Assembly (NCBI GenBank): GCA_963575745.1
Contig: CAUYUJ010001447.1
Location: forward strand, 1,333,680 to 1,397,679
DNA length: 64,000 nt
Source of the DNA: Prorocentrum cordatum
Taxonomy: Eukaryota > Sar > Dinophyceae > Prorocentrales > Prorocentraceae
Reading direction: 5' to 3'
Both the position numbers and the translations under genes were made by a program. Position 1 is the first letter of the stretch. Every line of letters begins with the position of its first letter. The notes under the pieces are model-generated. The model did no database searches and was not told the DNA's origin. It saw only the letters and a program-made list of their open reading frames with translations. Below, in pieces: positions 32,066-43,024 of this stretch.

Positions 32066-32960
32066 AAGCGCCCCTGGAGGGGAGCCCACTTCGAGGCCCG
32101 CTCAAGATGGGCTTGGGTATGCAGAAGGATGAAGGTTGTTCTCATCTCAAGCACTCCCCGTGCCTGATTGACACAGTCAGCCCGCATAGTGAGGATGAGC
32201 AACTTTCCAAAATTAGGTACTTTTGCATCCTTCCCCTTCGGCCCATCCTTGGCCGCGTTCGCTGGCCGCGCCCCGTTCGCAAAATGTCGACATGGTCTTC
32301 CAAGGCCCTTGCATCCTCATCGTGCGTCCTTATTATACGGGTTGATTGTAAAATGCTATAAATCCCTGTGGTGTGTTGTGGTCTGGCCACATCGAAATCC
32401 ACAAATGATGCTAACAAATCGTCTTGTCCGAAAGCAGCAAGCGGAAACTTTATACGTCCAGTGAGCAGCATTGAAAGGCCCAAGCCCAATGTGCAAGACC
32501 TACGTCTGTGTATGACTGGACTGCGCCGGAGCGGCTCTGGTGGAAGAGTACAGGAAAAGCACGGCAAACTGTGCACTCAAGCGGCTGGTATTGAGGGAAG
32601 CGTGCAGCGTCAGGATGTACGCCGCCCGTTCAGAAAGAAACGACATATGCACGTGGCGACAAAGATTGGGAAAATCGAGACAACTCAGGCGCGGGCCGCC
32701 AGCAGGAGAGGCCAACCATCCCGAAGTCCCCAGGGCAGCGAAACGCTGGTAGGGGCAGTCGGGGGCAGGGGCGCCAGGTAGACCTCAGAGAGCTCAAAGT
32801 GCTCGAACATACAGCCAAAACGCTGAAATAAGGGCCGCTTGGGGTGCGGAAGGGACTCGATGTTCCTTAGGTCCTTCCATGGTTGTTTCTCCAACGCTCC
32901 TCGTCCACGCAGGCGCTTCTGGGGCCAAAAAGGGGCCTCGTTCCTTGTTTTGCGTTCCTT
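32066..32960. other. Unassigned stretch of moderate GC
   Basis: Minus-strand frames at 32142-32576, 32500-32715 and 32685-32894 are open but show no recognised motifs. They could belong to whatever element supplied the RNase H relic immediately upstream on the minus strand. Confidence 0.4.
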
Positions 32961-32963
32961 ATT

Positions 32964-33420
32964 TCAGCAGCCCGATTGTACGGCCTCCAAATTCTTCACA
33001 CGTGCCACCCCGTGCGTTACAGGGGGAACGCCACTAGCAATTGCATCCAAAACCTCGTCGCAGATGCCCCCCGCATAGGTGTTGCATTCACGGTATATGT
33101 GGCGCACTCGAACAGATTGCACCCTTGCCACTTGGCGCAATTGTGAGAGCGCAGCCAAGGCTCGTTCATATGATGGTCGACGAAGGCTCGCACGGCACCT
33201 CCAGATGCCATCGACTTGTTTCACGACCAACAGAGCATCATTGTGAAACACCAGGTTGGGAGCAGGATGCTCCGAAGTATATTGTATGCATTCTAGAAGG
33301 CCGACATACTCCGCGTAGTTGTTGGTCGTGTCGCCGAGGTCGCGGCCACAATGAGCTTCAACGCAGCAAGACCCAGCTACATAGCGCCGCGCCGTCTGAT
33401 GCGTAAACTACCACACCAGG
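32964..33420 (-). pseudogene. Orphan RNase H-like domain, frameshifted
   Basis: Read on the minus strand, VVYASDGAA near 33405 (first catalytic Asp region), TTNNYAEYVGLLECIQ near 33325-33280 (Glu motif) and NDALLVVKQVDGIWRCRA near 33245-33195 (second Asp motif) appear in order. A closing RHIYRECNTYAGGICDEVLD, where ADxLANEALD is expected, ends near 33045. This is the order of a ribonuclease HI-like domain. The first motif lies in a different frame from the rest, so there is at least one frameshift near 33390, and the last Asp appears changed to Gly. No RT is adjacent. It may be a retroelement fragment or a decayed host RNase H-like gene. Confidence 0.6.
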
Positions 33421-34560
33421 GTCGAAAACTAATGCCCTGATTCAGATCTTGCGACGGTCGTGGCGCGACGTCGTGGCTGGGCTCCCTGCGATCTACGGGC
33501 CATTGCCCATGCGCTTGACGTGCAGAACCATGCATTCGAATGAGTGGAAGCGCCTTCCTTCCAAGAGTCGACGCCGCAAGCGAAGGGAGGGAGGGAGCCG
33601 CGGAATGGGGGACGAGGGAGGGGACAAGAGGCGGGAGGGGAACGCGAGAAGGGAGGGGGCCGAGGAATGGGGATGGGGGACCGAGGAGGAACGAGAGAGG
33701 GGGGAGGGGAGTCAGAGGTGGAAGAAGGGACGGTGGTGGGAATTTTGGTCACTGGCCTTGCTTTCAGAGACTGGCAGGCACAGCGGCCCGCGAAGAGCAC
33801 TTTCAGGATAAGCTTCTGCGGGGATAAGCCATGCTGCACCTTGCTTGCCCCTGCCCTTCTCCGTGGCACTCACCCTCCCCGCTCTCCCCTCCCAACCTGC
33901 AGCGGTGGCAGCGCTGGGCAGAGTTGCTGGGATTGCTGCTGGGCTCGAGGCTGAGAGTCCAAGGCCATGGGCGGTGCGTGTACGGGCAAGTTTGTCTTCA
34001 TGCGTAGCTTTTGCTGCGTCGCTGTACAACTTGTCCAACGGCTACAAGCCGCTTGCATTCAGCGCATGGCCGACGCGTTTCCAATGTCCTCGAGAGCAGC
34101 ACTTTCGGAAGGCGCTTCTTCGCGCGCCGGCGCATGCGCACACACCGCATGCAAGGCCAACGTTGGTTTCATTTTTTTTTTTTTTGTTTTTTTTTTTTGG
34201 TATTTTTATCGAATTCCTCACCAGTCCATCCAGTGACCAGTGTCGCGCCACGATTTGGGAGGACTCTCGCGACACGCTCTGGGGCTCCGTGGGTGCGCAT
34301 GGGGCCCGCTTCCGCCTCTTTCCCTTCACCCTCCTTTTCGTCGTCATCATCCTGCTTGCTCGTTTGCGCTCACGCTCCGTGGGAAGCTTTTCGGCGCGCG
34401 AGGAGGAGGAAGGATCAACCGCTTCACGGCGTGCGTTACCCGTACCTTCGTATAGTAGATGTGCGATCGTTCGAGGTAGTAGCTGCACGAGTGTAATGCT
34501 CTGCGTAGAGCTGCACATCACCCCCCACACGCGCAAAGCCAAGTCCTCTCCTATACGATC
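33421..34560. other. Unassigned stretch with poly-T
   Basis: A GGGAGGGG-type purine patch lies at 33585-33720 and a T-rich run at 34171-34202. The 255-residue plus-strand frame at 33845-34612 crosses the poly-T run and a CTC repeat and shows no domain, so I do not call it. Confidence 0.45.
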
Positions 34561-34562
34561 GA

Positions 34563-34905
34563 CTCCTCCTCCTCCTCCTCCTCCTCCTCCTCCTCCTCCT
34601 CCTCCTCTTTGATTATTCTCCACATCATCCGCCACCTCGTCTCCTCCTCTCCTCATCCCTCCTCCTCCTCCTCCTCCTCCTCCTCCTCCTCCTCGACTCC
34701 TCCTCGACTCCTCCTCCTCCTCCTCCTCCTCTTCCCTCCTCCTTCTCTTCCTCCTCCTCCTCCTCCATTTCCCTCCTCCTCTTCCTCCTCATCCGACTCA
34801 TCGACTCCTCCACTCATCCACTCCTCCATTCCTCCCCCTCTTCCTCCTCCTCCTCCTCCTCCTTTTACTCCTCCTCGTCCTCCTCCTCCTCCTCCTTCTG
34901 CTCAT
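34563..34905. repeat. CTC microsatellite
   Basis: (CTC)n with CGACTCCTC and CATC variants between 34563 and 34905. No gene. Confidence 0.9.
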
Positions 34906-35037
34906 CCTCCTCCACTCCTTTTCCTTGTGCGGAACTGTCCCCTGTCGCACCCAAAGGCCAGTGCGAAGGGCGGGTTGGGCGGTTCGCCTGAGACATCCCT
35001 ACCATTTACGAGCCTGAGGCCCCAAAATGGCAACAGT

Positions 35038-35460
35038 TTCAAACATTGATGGCGGGTGGTTTTCAACATTTGGCTCTCGCCGTAGCGCCGCGCATGTTCG
35101 TCAAAACATGCGCAAGAGCTTCACGAATTGCGGGCGGTTCGTTTTCAAAATATGGCGCTCGTTTTCAGCGCCGCACACATTCGTTTCAAACATGTGCAAG
35201 AGCTTCACGGATTGAGGGCGACTCTTTCGTACAAAGTGGTTCTCGCCTTAGCGCCGCGCACAGCAGGTTTTGAAATGTACCAGAAGTTCATTGGTTCTCA
35301 TGGTGAAAGTGCCAGAAATGGTGTTCGAGGACGATTCAGGGTTGTCAGAGCGCAACAGGTACATTGATCCGCGGTGTTGGTGTACCAGGAATGGCGTTCT
35401 GGCCCGATTCCGGATCGTCAAGACGCGATAGCCAGGTTGACTCGTGGCGCTGGAGTCATG
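35038..35460 (+). repeat. Two short tandem arrays (about 80 bp and about 70 bp)
   Basis: Three units of CAAACATG/GCGCAAGAGCTTCACG type, each starting GGGCGG/GGGTGG, lie at about 35053, 35131 and 35216. They are followed by two to three units of GGTG..GTACCAG.AATGG.GTTC type at about 35302-35450. No gene. Confidence 0.65.
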
Positions 35461-35539
35461 AACCGTGTAGGGACCTATGCGGAGGGATCTTTGCGGGAGG
35501 ATCTATCCCAACATCGTTGATGAGTCTTGGGTTTACACT

Positions 35540-35969
35540 GGTCCTCATCCTCGTCCTCCTCCTCGTCCTCCTCATCCTTCTCCTATTCCTCCTCCTCCTC
35601 CTCCTCCTCCTCCTCCTCCTCCTCCCCTCCTCCTCCTCCTCTCCTCCTCCTCCTCCCCCCTCCTTCATCCTCCTCCTCCCCTCCTCCTCCTCCTCCTCCT
35701 CCTCCTCCTCCTCCTCCTCCTCCTCCTCCCTCCTCCTCCTCCTCCTCCTCCGCCTCCTCCTCTCTCCTCCTCTCCTCCTCCTCCTCCTCATCTCCTCCTC
35801 CTCCTCCTCCTCCCCCTCCTCCTCCCCCTCCTCCTCCGACTCCTCCTCCTCATCCTCCCTCTCCTCCTCCTCTCCGGCTCCTCGACTCTCCTCCCTCCTC
35901 TTCTCTCTCCTCCTCTCTCATCATCAACATCACTCATATCATCATCATCACATCATCATCAGCACCATC

Positions 35970-36060
<91 letters not shown>

Positions 36061-36370
36061 CTCCTCCTCTCCTCCTGCTCCTTCCCTCCTCTCCTCCTCC
36101 TCCCCTCCTCCTCCTCCTCCCCTCTCCCCCTCCTCCTTCTCCTCCTCTCTCCATGCTCCTCCTGCTCCTCCTGCCCTCCTCCTCCTCCTCCTCCTCCTCC
36201 TCCTCCTCCTCCTCCTCCGCTCCTCCTCCTGCTCCTCCTCCTTCTCCTTCTCCTCCTCCCCCTCCTCTCTCCTCCTCCTGCTCCTCCTGCTCCTCCTGCT
36301 CCTCCTCCTCCTCCTCCTCCTCCTCCTCCTCTTCCCCCCCCTCCTCCTCCTCCTTCTCCGACTCCTCCGA
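35540..36370. repeat. CTC microsatellite with CAT island
   Basis: (CTC)n/(CCT)n across about 830 bp, with a (CAT)n block at about 35935-36057. The long Ser/Leu/Pro and poly-Ile/His/Met frames are compositional. 36371-36540 is GC-rich unique DNA without a recognised gene. Confidence 0.9.
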
Positions 36371-36540
36371 CACCCCCTCCTCGACTCCTCTTTCTGATCG
36401 GTCCGAGCCTCCCGCCCGCCGCGCCGCGGCGGGCTCCGCCGCTGGGCCGAATGGCAGCGCAGGGCCCCACCCCTGCGCACCAGGTCGCGGCCCCGGCGGT
36501 CGGAGGCCCGGGGCCGCAGGGCGGCGAAGGCCCGCAAGCA

Positions 36541-36688
36541 GTGGAGGAGGAGGGAGAGGAGGAGGAGCAGGAGGAGGAGCAGGAGGAGGAGGAGGAGGAG
36601 GAAGACGAGGAGCAGGAGGAGGAGCAGGAGGAGGAGGAGGAAAGGGGAGGGGAGGAGGAGGAGGAGGAGGAGGAGGAGGAGGAGGAGG
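36541..36688. repeat. GGA microsatellite abutting the spliced leader
   Basis: (GGA)n with GCA and GAC interruptions ends one base before the spliced-leader match at 36689. A similar GGA tract lies beyond the other end of the LINE at 41609. Confidence 0.95.
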
Positions 36689-36710
36689 TCCGTAGCCATT
36701 TTGGCTCAAG
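36689..36710 (+). other. Genome-encoded dinoflagellate spliced-leader sequence
   Basis: All 22 positions match the known dinoflagellate trans-spliced leader (T at the variable first position, then CCGTAGC, CCATTTTGGCTCAAG overlapping). It is followed by TACGAAACC and, after 191 nt, by the ATG of LINE ORF1 on the same strand. A leader is added only to mature mRNA, so finding it in genomic DNA at the junction with a GGA tract indicates reverse transcription of a trans-spliced transcript. An SL RNA gene is less likely: the expected GT splice donor directly after the leader is absent (AAG-TAC). Confidence 0.92.
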
Positions 36711-36901
36711 TACGAAACCGTCGCCCTGCGGCTTCGTGCTTGTCTGCTGCCGAGATGTTGGCCCGAGGCGTGCGCGCCTGCAGCAGGCTTTCTTTTCTTC
36801 TCGCACGATCCCCACGGTGAACCCTCGTGCGGCCGTGGGTTTTGCTTCCGTATCCACACTTGTCAGTCTTTTCGCGGGTGCCTCAAAGTCTTGAGGCGGA
36901 G

Positions 36902-37928
36902 ATGAGTGGCAATGGTATGCAAGTGCAGACGCCCGCCCGTACTAGCGAAGCCCCTGATGCAGATCTCTTGCGAGCCTGGGAAGAAGTCCCCACCTTCCCC
37001 AACGACGTGGCGGCCTCTGCGGATGCCCCCTTCCTGTCCCCGCCGCAGTCCCCGCGCACCCAGAGCGGCAAGCGGTTCAAGGGTGATGTGGCTTCTCTTA
37101 GGTCTGATCTGGCTGCTGTGCGCTCCGACCTCGACAAGCACAAGCACGTTGCGGACACCACGCTCAAGACCGTCCTGGACAATGTCTCCACCGTCTCGGA
37201 CAACGTCAACCCCTCCCTGGCCAGCGTCAACGCCTCCATGGCCAGCCTCCGCGACTCCCTCTCCAAATCGCACCAGGACCTGCACCAGTATTTCGAGAGG
37301 CGCCTCAGCGTCGTGGAGACCATGCAGAAGGCGCAGGACGACAGGCTCTCCACTGCCGAGCGGGAGATCCGCGAGCTGCGGAACGAGCATGACATCGTCA
37401 AGAAAGAGCCTCCCGCCATCAAGCAGTACATCCCTGGCAGCACGTTCGATCGCGAGATCGACGCTGGCATCGTCATCGTTCGTTCCAAGTTCCTGGTCAC
37501 GGCTGCTGCGGCCGCCAGTGCAGTTCGCAGTTGGATGGTGGACTCCAACATCGCCGAGGACGACTGGCTGGTGGAGGGCGACCCCACCAGCAAGAGGTTT
37601 ACGATTCGTTTCAACGGCCCGAAGGCGCTGGCTGCCCGTCGGGCGGCGCAGGCTCTACGTCGGCCCCGACAAGAATGCGTGCACCGTCAAGCGCGAGACC
37701 TACTGCCACGCGGTCCGCCGCGCCCGTTTCTTCGTGGACAAAGTTAAAGGCGAGATCTCATCGAACTGGCGGCCGTTGGTCAAGTTCTCGCTTGTTCCCC
37801 ATGATGACCAGCCAGAGGTCTCTTGGGCGCGTGCGATCCTCGCCGCTGAGGGTTTCTCGTTGGCTGAGCTGCAGCCGATTGTCACACGTGCCCTGGCGGG
37901 CCCGAATCCGACAGCGTGGAGTTCCTAA
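36902..37928 (+). pseudogene. LINE ORF1: coiled-coil, RRM-like RNA-binding protein
   Basis: ATG 36902 opens a frame with heptad-rich helices (about 37090-37400, from RFKGDVASLRSDL to REIRELRNEHD). A predicted RRM-like region follows, with FDREIDAGIVIVRSKF and KRFTIRFNGPKAL near 37445-37630. Near 37640-37660 the frame shifts by one. The second frame (VGPDKNACTV through ALAGPNPTAWSS) continues to the TAA at 37926-37928. Coiled coil plus RRM is the layout of LINE ORF1 proteins that bind the element RNA as chaperones. Apart from that single shift, the protein is well preserved, unlike ORF2. Confidence 0.75.
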
Positions 37929-37929
37929 C

Positions 37930-40900
37930 ATGTTCAGCGCCCTGTGGCATGGATCGAGCACGTCTTGAAATGCATCTACTTTCTCGCGTCGCGCTGCGAC
38001 ATGGAATGCGCGCTCTCTCTTCCATCGCAGCGAGGCGGTCCGCCAGAAAAAGATCCGCTTCTTGAGAAGATTGCTGGTCCGAGGCAGTATCGTTTCGATG
38101 CAGGAGGCCCACGGGTCTGAGAGTGAGATGCACGACGTGCTCCATCATCTCAACTTCCCCTTCCAAGCCTCCTCCTCTTTCTCCCCAGCCGCCTCTGACC
38201 CCCAGCAGGTCTCTGCCAAAGGCAGAGTGATCCTTCTTTTTTCCTCGGTTCTCTCCGTCAGCCGAGAGGTCAGCGAAATTCGGGCAGGAGCGACCATCCA
38301 CCTCTTCCTCCAACCCCATCCCTGGGCGAGCCCTTCTCGCGACCTTCGAGGCCGGTGGCGGGCAGTGGTGGGTGAAGCACTTCAACGTCCACGATTTTGA
38401 TTTGTCTCGTGGCGACAGACACACTCTCCTTTCCAGGATAAGCACCGCCATTCAAGAAGCCCATGATGATCCCCTGAACAGGCTTGCGTTCATCTCTGGA
38501 GACCTCAACATCCCCTCCTTCGAGTCCATCCCTCTGAACCCTGACCCAGACCCCCCTGCAGCTGCTGACCTTGAATCTCGACCTCTCCCCCATGAGCGGC
38601 GCGAAGCTTTCGAGGACTCTGTTGAGTTTGAGCTGTCGACCCCCTTCCCATTATAATGCGCAGACCTCCCGTCTGTCCTTTATTGGTCGGAGTTTCCCCG
38701 CGCTGCCTGGCTGGGTCGTCTCGCAATTTGCTTCTGGCGGGGAGGTGGTAGACCAGCCCGAACACCTAGCGGCCGAGAAGATCTCAGATCACGCTGCGGC
38801 GGCGGCCACTGCGCGAGGAACCCCCTGCGGGACAGCGTCCAATCCCGAAGGAGATCTTTAGCGCGCCCACTTTCAAGTCCTGCGCACAGCAGACGCTCGA
38901 CGCCGCTCCGCAACAGCATCTCCCGCCCCCTCTTCGGATCGAGTGCGTCGAGGGAGTTATCCTTGAGCGCGCCTGAATTATTAGAAACAGGATGAGCTCC
39001 AAGAACCCCGACTCCCCCTCTGGTGAAATACGTGCTGGTTCGGGGCATGGCGCGAGCAGTCTTTCGCCAGCAGCTACTGCTTGCCGAGAAGCTTCTCCAC
39101 TCCCATCCTCTCTGTCGAGAACTCATCGCGATATGCTACGAGACGAAGACGATATCCCTCATCTCGCCCTCGTCCTTCACCCTGCTCTCCGACTCTTTGC
39201 ACCGCGTAGTCGCCCGAGCGCCCTGCTCAGCGATCGCTGCGAACGCTCAGCCGCTCTCCGATCAAGCTCGTGCTGCCCGCGTGCATCGGCGTGCTCGGCG
39301 CGCCCAGAGGCTCGCCCGTCTTTGTTCCCCGTTTGATCGCAGAACCCCACTCGCCGGCATTCGGGCCGCCGATCAGCAGATTATCCAGACGCGGGCCCCC
39401 ACTGGGGCCCCGTCTTCACCGGAAAAACCATTTGGCGCCCAACAATTTCTCAACGATTTCCCCCCGCTCCTTTCGCGCTCCCACCTCCCACCACCTTCGT
39501 TCCAACAGTTCTCCCGTCTCCTCCCTGAGCTCCAACGCAGTGCCCGAGGGCCCGACCGCATCCCTTATGCTGCGTGGCAGCGCACCCCTGGAGGCGCGGA
39601 CCTCCTCTGGGGTTGCATGCAGTGGGTTTCCCCAGGCAACCGCGTGCTGTCCGACTTCAACGCCGCGCTCGGGTTTTTTTTATCCCGAAGGGGGACGAGC
39701 CAGGGGATCAGGAGAGCGGCGTCGCACGTGCTTGCGCTGACACCAGACCCCTGAACTGTGACAACAAAATCATTGCGACGTTGGCGATGAAGCTTGTTGC
39801 CCATGCTTGACCCCTCGGCCTCCTGAAGGCCCAGCGTGGGTTTGTCCCCTCTCGGAACTTCGGAGACAACGCCATCGAGTTAGATGCGGTCGGTCGCCGC
39901 ATTGGGATGGGGCCTCAAGCCGAACGCCGCTGCCCCCTCCTGGTTAGTTTTGATGTCGGCCAAGCTTTCCCGTCGATTTCCCAGAAATGGATGGTCGGAA
40001 CTTCCAAGAGCACCTGCCCTCCTGCCCCCACTTCTTGCCTTCATCTTCCATCTATTGGCCGATCTAATGTCTCGGGGTTCTTTTTTTTTTGTTGGGGGGG
40101 GGGGGGGGGAACAGCAGCTCCTTTTACTGGGTCTCCAGTGGCATTATTCAAGGCTGCCCCGCCAGCGGCGCCCTCTGCGAAGCGGGGGCTGATCCGTTTC
40201 TCCTTAAACTTTGCAGTATCTTGGGGGACCCATCCATCCCGAGAGGCATCGCAAGAGCTAGTGCCGATGACGTCGGCGCCGTGCTGCACTGGATGGTCGA
40301 TCTCTACTTCGCCTATATCGTTTTTGTCGACGCTTCCACCCTTGCCCACCTCAACCTCAAGAAGAAGAAATGCAACATCGCCCCCCCCCCCCCCACCCCC
40401 TCGATTCTTTCTCTGAGCACATCGAAGAGCTCTACCGCATGCGACTTCGGCGGAGCGCCCCAGAGTGGGGCGACCTCTCGATTGAGGGCTCGGTCTTGCA
40501 CCTAGGACTGTGGATTGGCCCCGAGGTTCCCCCATGTACGTCCTGGGCCAGACGCTTTAGAACATGTGTCTCCCGCTGCCGAGAGCTGTCGAGACAAGGA
40601 GCTGCGGCCCAAGTGTCGGCCTTGCTCTATGATTCTAGAATCAGCTCTGGTCTTTCATGCGAGGGCCAATTCCAGTCCCTCCCAGCGTCGCTCCAGAAGC
40701 AGGAGTTCAAGCTCCTGACGAACATATGTAATTAGCCGTTCTGCCGTCTGACAGAAGCGGCCTGGCCGAACTTGGTCTCGCGGGGCGGACCGAGAGTGAA
40801 AAGTCCCAAGATGCTCAACCTAGCTCAGTTGATACGGGCGAGTCTTTTCACATTCACCTGCTGGGCGGACGCTGATCAGTCGTTGGAAGAAGTATGCGCC

Positions 40901-41580
40901 GAAGAATACTCCCTGACCCGTGCCCTGGCAGGTGCCCCGTGGCCCTCTTTCTGGAGATCCCCAGCTCTTGCGGCCAACCTCAGAGACGTGTTTAACGGAT
41001 TTCCCTAATATCGAGTTCACAAAGATGCTGCCAATCGTGCTATTCAAATTGTTAACGATATCCGACGTGACAAACAGCACCTCAGCATTAAAGCTATGCG
41101 CCTCTAGCATCTCACGTCTTCTTTTCTCCCTGACCAGCTCGCCGCCCTTCTCCACAAGAGGCTGTGTGAATGGTTTCCTCAATATCTGCCCGCCATCCAT
41201 GCAATGTCGCTGCGGGAAGAGGTTCGTTCCCAGCTCCTCCCCCTTCCTCCTGCATGGCGCACTGTCGTGTTGAAGACGCCCTGTGGAGGCTGGATTACAG
41301 CATCAGCTTTCCAAGAGCAGAGTATTTGTTATTGCAGATGTGAGGCCCAATGTAATTTTCGCCATCTGTGGTGTTGCCCTCACTTCACTCGTGCCATTTC
41401 CTGCTCCTCTCTGTCCTCGTTGCCATTGTGCCCGATTGCTCGCCTCGGCCTCCTCTCCCCGTCCCGCGCCTCTTTTTCCCCGCGAGCTGGTCAAGATGCC
41501 AGCACCAGTGGCCGACCACCGCATCCGCGAGGTGCCGCGGCGCGTGCGGCACCAGGTCGCCGGCCCAGCGGCTAGGAGCT
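37930..41580 (+). pseudogene. LINE ORF2: APE endonuclease, reverse transcriptase, zinc motif
   Basis: A possible ATG at 37930 follows the ORF1 stop by one base, but the frame closes quickly, and the homologous protein must be read across many frames. Endonuclease motifs are MQEAHG (38098-38115), FNVHDFDLS (about 38378-38405), SGDLN (38495-38509) and ISDHA (38782-38796). RT motifs are GPDRIPYAAW (about 39550-39580), FIPKGDEPGDQ with DTRPLNCDNK (about 39680-39775), SFDVGQAFPSIS (about 39945-39980), IIQGCPASGAL (about 40143-40175) and ADDVG with the catalytic Asp pair (about 40262-40277). A Cys/His motif, CYCRC...HLWCCPHF, lies at about 41329-41390. Numerous frameshifts and a T/G homopolymer insertion at 40081-40109 inactivate it. 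Confidence 0.75.
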
Positions 41581-41608
41581 GAGGAGGGACATTGTTGCGC
41601 AGGTACGC

Positions 41609-41645
41609 TCGAGGAGGAGGAGGAGGAGGAGGAGGAGGAGGAGGA
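41609..41645. repeat. GGA microsatellite at LINE 3' side
   Basis: A (GAG)12-like run directly after the presumed LINE end, in the same sense as the tract preceding the element. Confidence 0.9.
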
Positions 41646-41659
41646 CCCAGACCTCCATC

Positions 41660-41830
41660 GCATTGGAAAATTTAGGACGGAGGTGTTTCGCCGTTTTCGT
41701 CCTCCAGAAGCCCTCGCCGGGCCCCGGGGCCGGTCATAGAACGATTCGGGACGAAAAAAGGGCCCCGGGGAATGGGTCGAAATTTCCAGGGGCCGACGTT
41801 ATGAAAAAGTCAAGACGTCGGGGGTCTAGG
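41660..41830 (+). repeat. ~180-bp dispersed repeat copy
   Basis: The boxes CCTCCAGAAGCCCTCGCCGG, GAACGATTCGGGACGAAAA, CCCCGGGGAATGGGTCG and GACGTCGGGGGTCTAGGG occur in the standard order. Confidence 0.7.
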
Positions 41831-41834
41831 GACG

Positions 41835-41925
41835 ATGAGGAGGAGGAGGAGGAGGAGGGGGAGGAGGAGGGGGAGGAGGAGGAGGAGGAGGAGGAGGAGG
41901 AGGAGGAGGAGGAGGAGGAGATCGG
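41835..41925. repeat. GGA microsatellite
   Basis: (GGA)n immediately after the dispersed repeat; (GAC)n follows at about 42001-42030. Confidence 0.9.
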
Positions 41926-42149
41926 CGTCGACCACGACGTCGGCGACGACCTCGAGGGGGAGGGGGATTGAGCGGGAGGGGAAGACAACGACAACAATAA
42001 GGTCGACGACGACGACGACGACGACGAAGGCACGCAAGCAGTGGCGGAGCGTCCGGTTGGCGGGCGTCTCGAAGAAAAGGGGGACGGAGAATTTTCATTG
42101 GTTTCGGCCTCTGGGGGGCCCTTGCCCGGCCTCGGGCATCGATAGGGGG

Positions 42150-42322
42150 GATTGCCATAAGGGGGGGATGCATCGACCCCCAATCGCCCATTGACCGCCG
42201 ATAGGGGCCCGATAGCCCCAACCTGCACAGCAAGGTGCGGATTCTCCTTCGGGGTCCTATCGCCGATCTATCGGCGATGTATCGCCGAGTCCAGGTCGAT
42301 GCATCCCCCTCTATGCCACTCC
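42150..42322. repeat. Foldback element with GGGGGATGCATCGACC ends
   Basis: GCCATAAGGGGGGGATGCAT (about 42153) with CGACC is mirrored by GGTCGATGCATCCCCCTCTA (42295), giving imperfect terminal inverted repeats of about 28 bp on a ~170-bp element. The interior has CGATCTATCGGCGATGTATCG-type palindromes. It may be a distant relative of the GCATCG element family. Confidence 0.55.
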
Positions 42323-42617
42323 CGCCCCGTCGTTGCCCCTCAAGAGTCGTGGGCCCGCGTCTCGAGAAATCTGGACGCCAGGTACTTGGATATTTGTGGA
42401 TGTTACGAAATGCTCTCGCGGCATCTCTGGTTAGAGGCAGCAGCCTTGCTGCGCTAGACTCTTTTCTTTTAGGCGGGAGAGCATTGCCTTCGCTCGTATA
42501 CCGTTCCATGTTTTTTTTGTTCAATCGCGAGCCCGATCGCGCGGGCCGCCACTGCCGCATCCCTGAGCTCCGACGTGGCGAAAAAAAACAAGCATCGTCG
42601 AACACCACGGCTACGGG

Positions 42618-42975
42618 AGCCCTGGAGCCCGTCCCCCTGCGCGACTATGTTTTGGGCCCGGCCGACCAGCGCGGGCCCCGGGGCCCAGCGCCGGGCGACA
42701 GTGCCCAGCGTCGAGACCAAGGTGAGAGGCCACGATGTCAGGGATCGCTCGCGGCGACCCCGTCTTCCTGCGCAATCATGTTTGGGCCGGGCCGACCAGC
42801 GCGGGCCCCGGCCCCGGGGCCCAGCGCCGGGCGACAGTGCCCAGCGTCAAGACCAAGGTGAGAGCCCTGGAGCCCTTCTCCCCGCGCGATTATGTTTTGG
42901 GCCGGGCCAATCTGCGCGGGCCCCGGGGCCCAACGCCTAGCGACAGTGCCCAGCGGCGAGACCAAGAGATCGCTC
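42618..42975 (+). repeat. Tandem repeat, period about 123 bp, three units
   Basis: Units share TATGTTTTGGGCC.GGCC, GCGCGGGCCCCGGGGCCCA, CGACAGTGCCCAGCG and GACCAAG, beginning near 42643, 42774 and 42892. Each ends with CCAAGGTGAGAG or CCAAGAGATC. No gene. Confidence 0.8.
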
Positions 42976-43024
42976 GCAGCGACGGGGCAGGCCGCGCACC
43001 CGCGGCCGCTCCTGCCCGGGGACT

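Larger units (their letters stand above)
36689..41600 (+). mobile_element. Decayed non-LTR retrotransposon (LINE) with 5' spliced leader
   Basis: The element begins at the spliced leader, has a ~190-nt 5' leader region, and carries a coiled-coil ORF1 (36902-37928). A multi-frame ORF2 relic follows with APE-type endonuclease, reverse transcriptase and a C-terminal Cys/His zinc motif. The end is taken just before the second GGA tract (41609), because coding signal ends near 41400 and the tail is not otherwise recognisable. The apparent 5'-complete structure, two-ORF plan and GGA tracts on both sides suggest full-length insertion into a GGA microsatellite. Any target-site duplication would be invisible in such a repeat. 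Confidence 0.82.

Noticed and set aside
33845-34612. 255-codon plus-strand frame
   Set aside because: It crosses a poly-T run and a CTC microsatellite, starts in biased sequence and has no recognised domain.
36689-36790. Spliced-leader match as an SL RNA gene
   Set aside because: The GT donor expected directly after the leader is missing and a LINE ORF1 follows on the same strand, so a reverse-transcribed mRNA 5' end fits better.
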